From: Methanomethylophilus sp963631655
GTDB taxonomy: Archaea > Thermoplasmatota > Thermoplasmata > Methanomassiliicoccales > Methanomethylophilaceae
Length of the DNA stretch: 5,640 nt
Direction: 5' to 3'
NCBI GenBank assembly: GCA_963631655.1
Contig: CAVGRR010000090.1
Span: 1 to 5,640 of the forward strand
Part shown: one piece after another, positions 5,432-5,640 of the stretch
How positions within the stretch are numbered: position 1 is the stretch's first letter
Layout: each line of letters begins with the position of its first letter
Translations under genes and position numbers: made by a program
The notes under the pieces: model-generated
Databases searched by the model: none
What the model saw: only the letters and a program-made list of their open reading frames with translations
Told to the model about the DNA's origin: nothing

Positions 5432-5640
5432 TCAGTCGATTCAACCATCGCGGTCCTTTTCAGACCTCGGTGACACTGTCTCGCCGAGTCGGGAAGCAAG
5501 CCTTTCCGGTTCGATAAGGTTAAATACTTCCCCTAGATACTGGGGTAGTACCGAAGAGGCAAATCGGAAAGATTCACTTCTTCGCATGGAGAGCCAAGAT
5601 CCCCGCCGGAGACCATCCGGACAAACGTGCACTCTTGGTT
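5432..5640 (+). ncRNA. Candidate structured RNA or long structured 5' leader (partial)
   Basis: No convincing protein-coding frame is seen downstream of the strong TATA box, but several hairpins can be drawn by eye. CTCGGTGA (5466-5473) pairs with TCGCCGAG (5481-5488), 8 bp with one wobble and a 7-base loop. CTTTCCG (5502-5508) pairs with CGGAAAG (5565-5571) and encloses TACTTCCCC (5525-5533) with GGGGTAGTA (5542-5550), 9 positions with one mismatch. CCAAGA (5594-5599) pairs with TCTTGG (5633-5638) and encloses CCGGA/TCCGG (5606-5610, 5616-5620). It does not match the RNase P RNA, SRP RNA, 5S, 16S or tRNA patterns I know. The 5' end is inferred from the promoter, and the 3' end is beyond the window or unknown. 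Chance folding remains possible. Confidence 0.35.
5518..5526 (+). promoter_or_regulatory. Second possible TATA box inside the right-end region
   Basis: GGTTAAATA (5518-5526) resembles an archaeal TATA box and would start transcription near 5548-5552. It overlaps the left arm of the 5525-5550 hairpin, so it could be a promoter with a palindromic operator at the start site, or simply part of the structured RNA. The ATG at 5586 would then have a leader of about 35 bases, but no good SD precedes it. Confidence 0.25.

Noticed and set aside
5461..5510. SRP RNA helix 8-like GGAAGCAAGCC
   Set aside because: The partner strand and surrounding invariant bases of helix 8 are missing and the position near the 5' end does not fit an archaeal SRP RNA.
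5422..5517. 31-codon ORF after the 5402-5412 TATA box, as a leader peptide
   Set aside because: The ATG lies only about 15 bases from the TATA box, upstream of the expected transcription start, and has no SD.
5502..5520. tRNA-like GGTTCGA (T-loop consensus) after a TATA box
   Set aside because: The flanking bases do not form a T-stem and no acceptor or anticodon arm can be drawn.
5441..5640. Minus-strand open frame entering from the right edge, ending at 5441
   Set aside because: It could be the end of a convergent gene, but the Arg/Ser-rich sequence with rare codons matches no family I know and overlaps the hairpins. It was left out for lack of support.
5586..5640. ATG-initiated partial ORF at the right edge
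   Set aside because: There are only 18 codons, no SD, no recognisable sequence, and it overlaps the 5592-5640 helix. It cannot be judged without the sequence to the right.

Overview
The window looks like a chromosomal segment of an archaeon, most plausibly a methanogen of the Methanomassiliicoccales/Thermoplasmata type. That assignment is inferred. The direct evidence is archaeal-style promoters: TATA-like boxes lie about 26-28 bases ahead of start codons with no Shine-Dalgarno sequence (pncB at 271, the MFS gene at 4170), and a strong TATA element sits at 5402-5412. Several genes (pncB, galE, the SotB-like transporter) are of widespread or bacterial-like type, as is common in gut archaea.

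Layout. Positions 1-270 hold no convincing gene. An AT-rich stretch there leads into a 32-base sequence (134-165) with the architecture and ATTGAAAC end of a type I-C-like CRISPR repeat. It is followed by a 35-base spacer-sized segment and a second, degenerate repeat-like hairpin (201-232). The leaderless promoter of pncB (nicotinate phosphoribosyltransferase, 271-1734, +) follows directly. pncB converges, with a 4-base gap, on a three-gene minus-strand cluster: a Sel1-repeat protein (3299-4123), galE (2286-3287) and a small nitroreductase-family flavoprotein (1739-2254), in transcription order with gaps of 11 and 31 bases. A 46-base divergent promoter region separates this cluster from an MFS exporter very like the sugar efflux transporter SotB (4170-5348, +). 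The last 292 bases contain a T-rich terminator-like region, a strong archaeal promoter and a run of predicted hairpins with no convincing ORF. This is a candidate structured non-coding RNA or a long structured leader.

How the parts relate. pncB salvages nicotinate into NAD. GalE supplies UDP-galactose for glycans. The SotB-like protein probably exports sugars or related small molecules. The Sel1-galE-nitroreductase grouping is probably one transcript, but no shared pathway is evident. The most unusual items are the minimal CRISPR-like repeat-spacer-repeat beside the pncB promoter and the hairpin-rich promoter-driven region at the right end.
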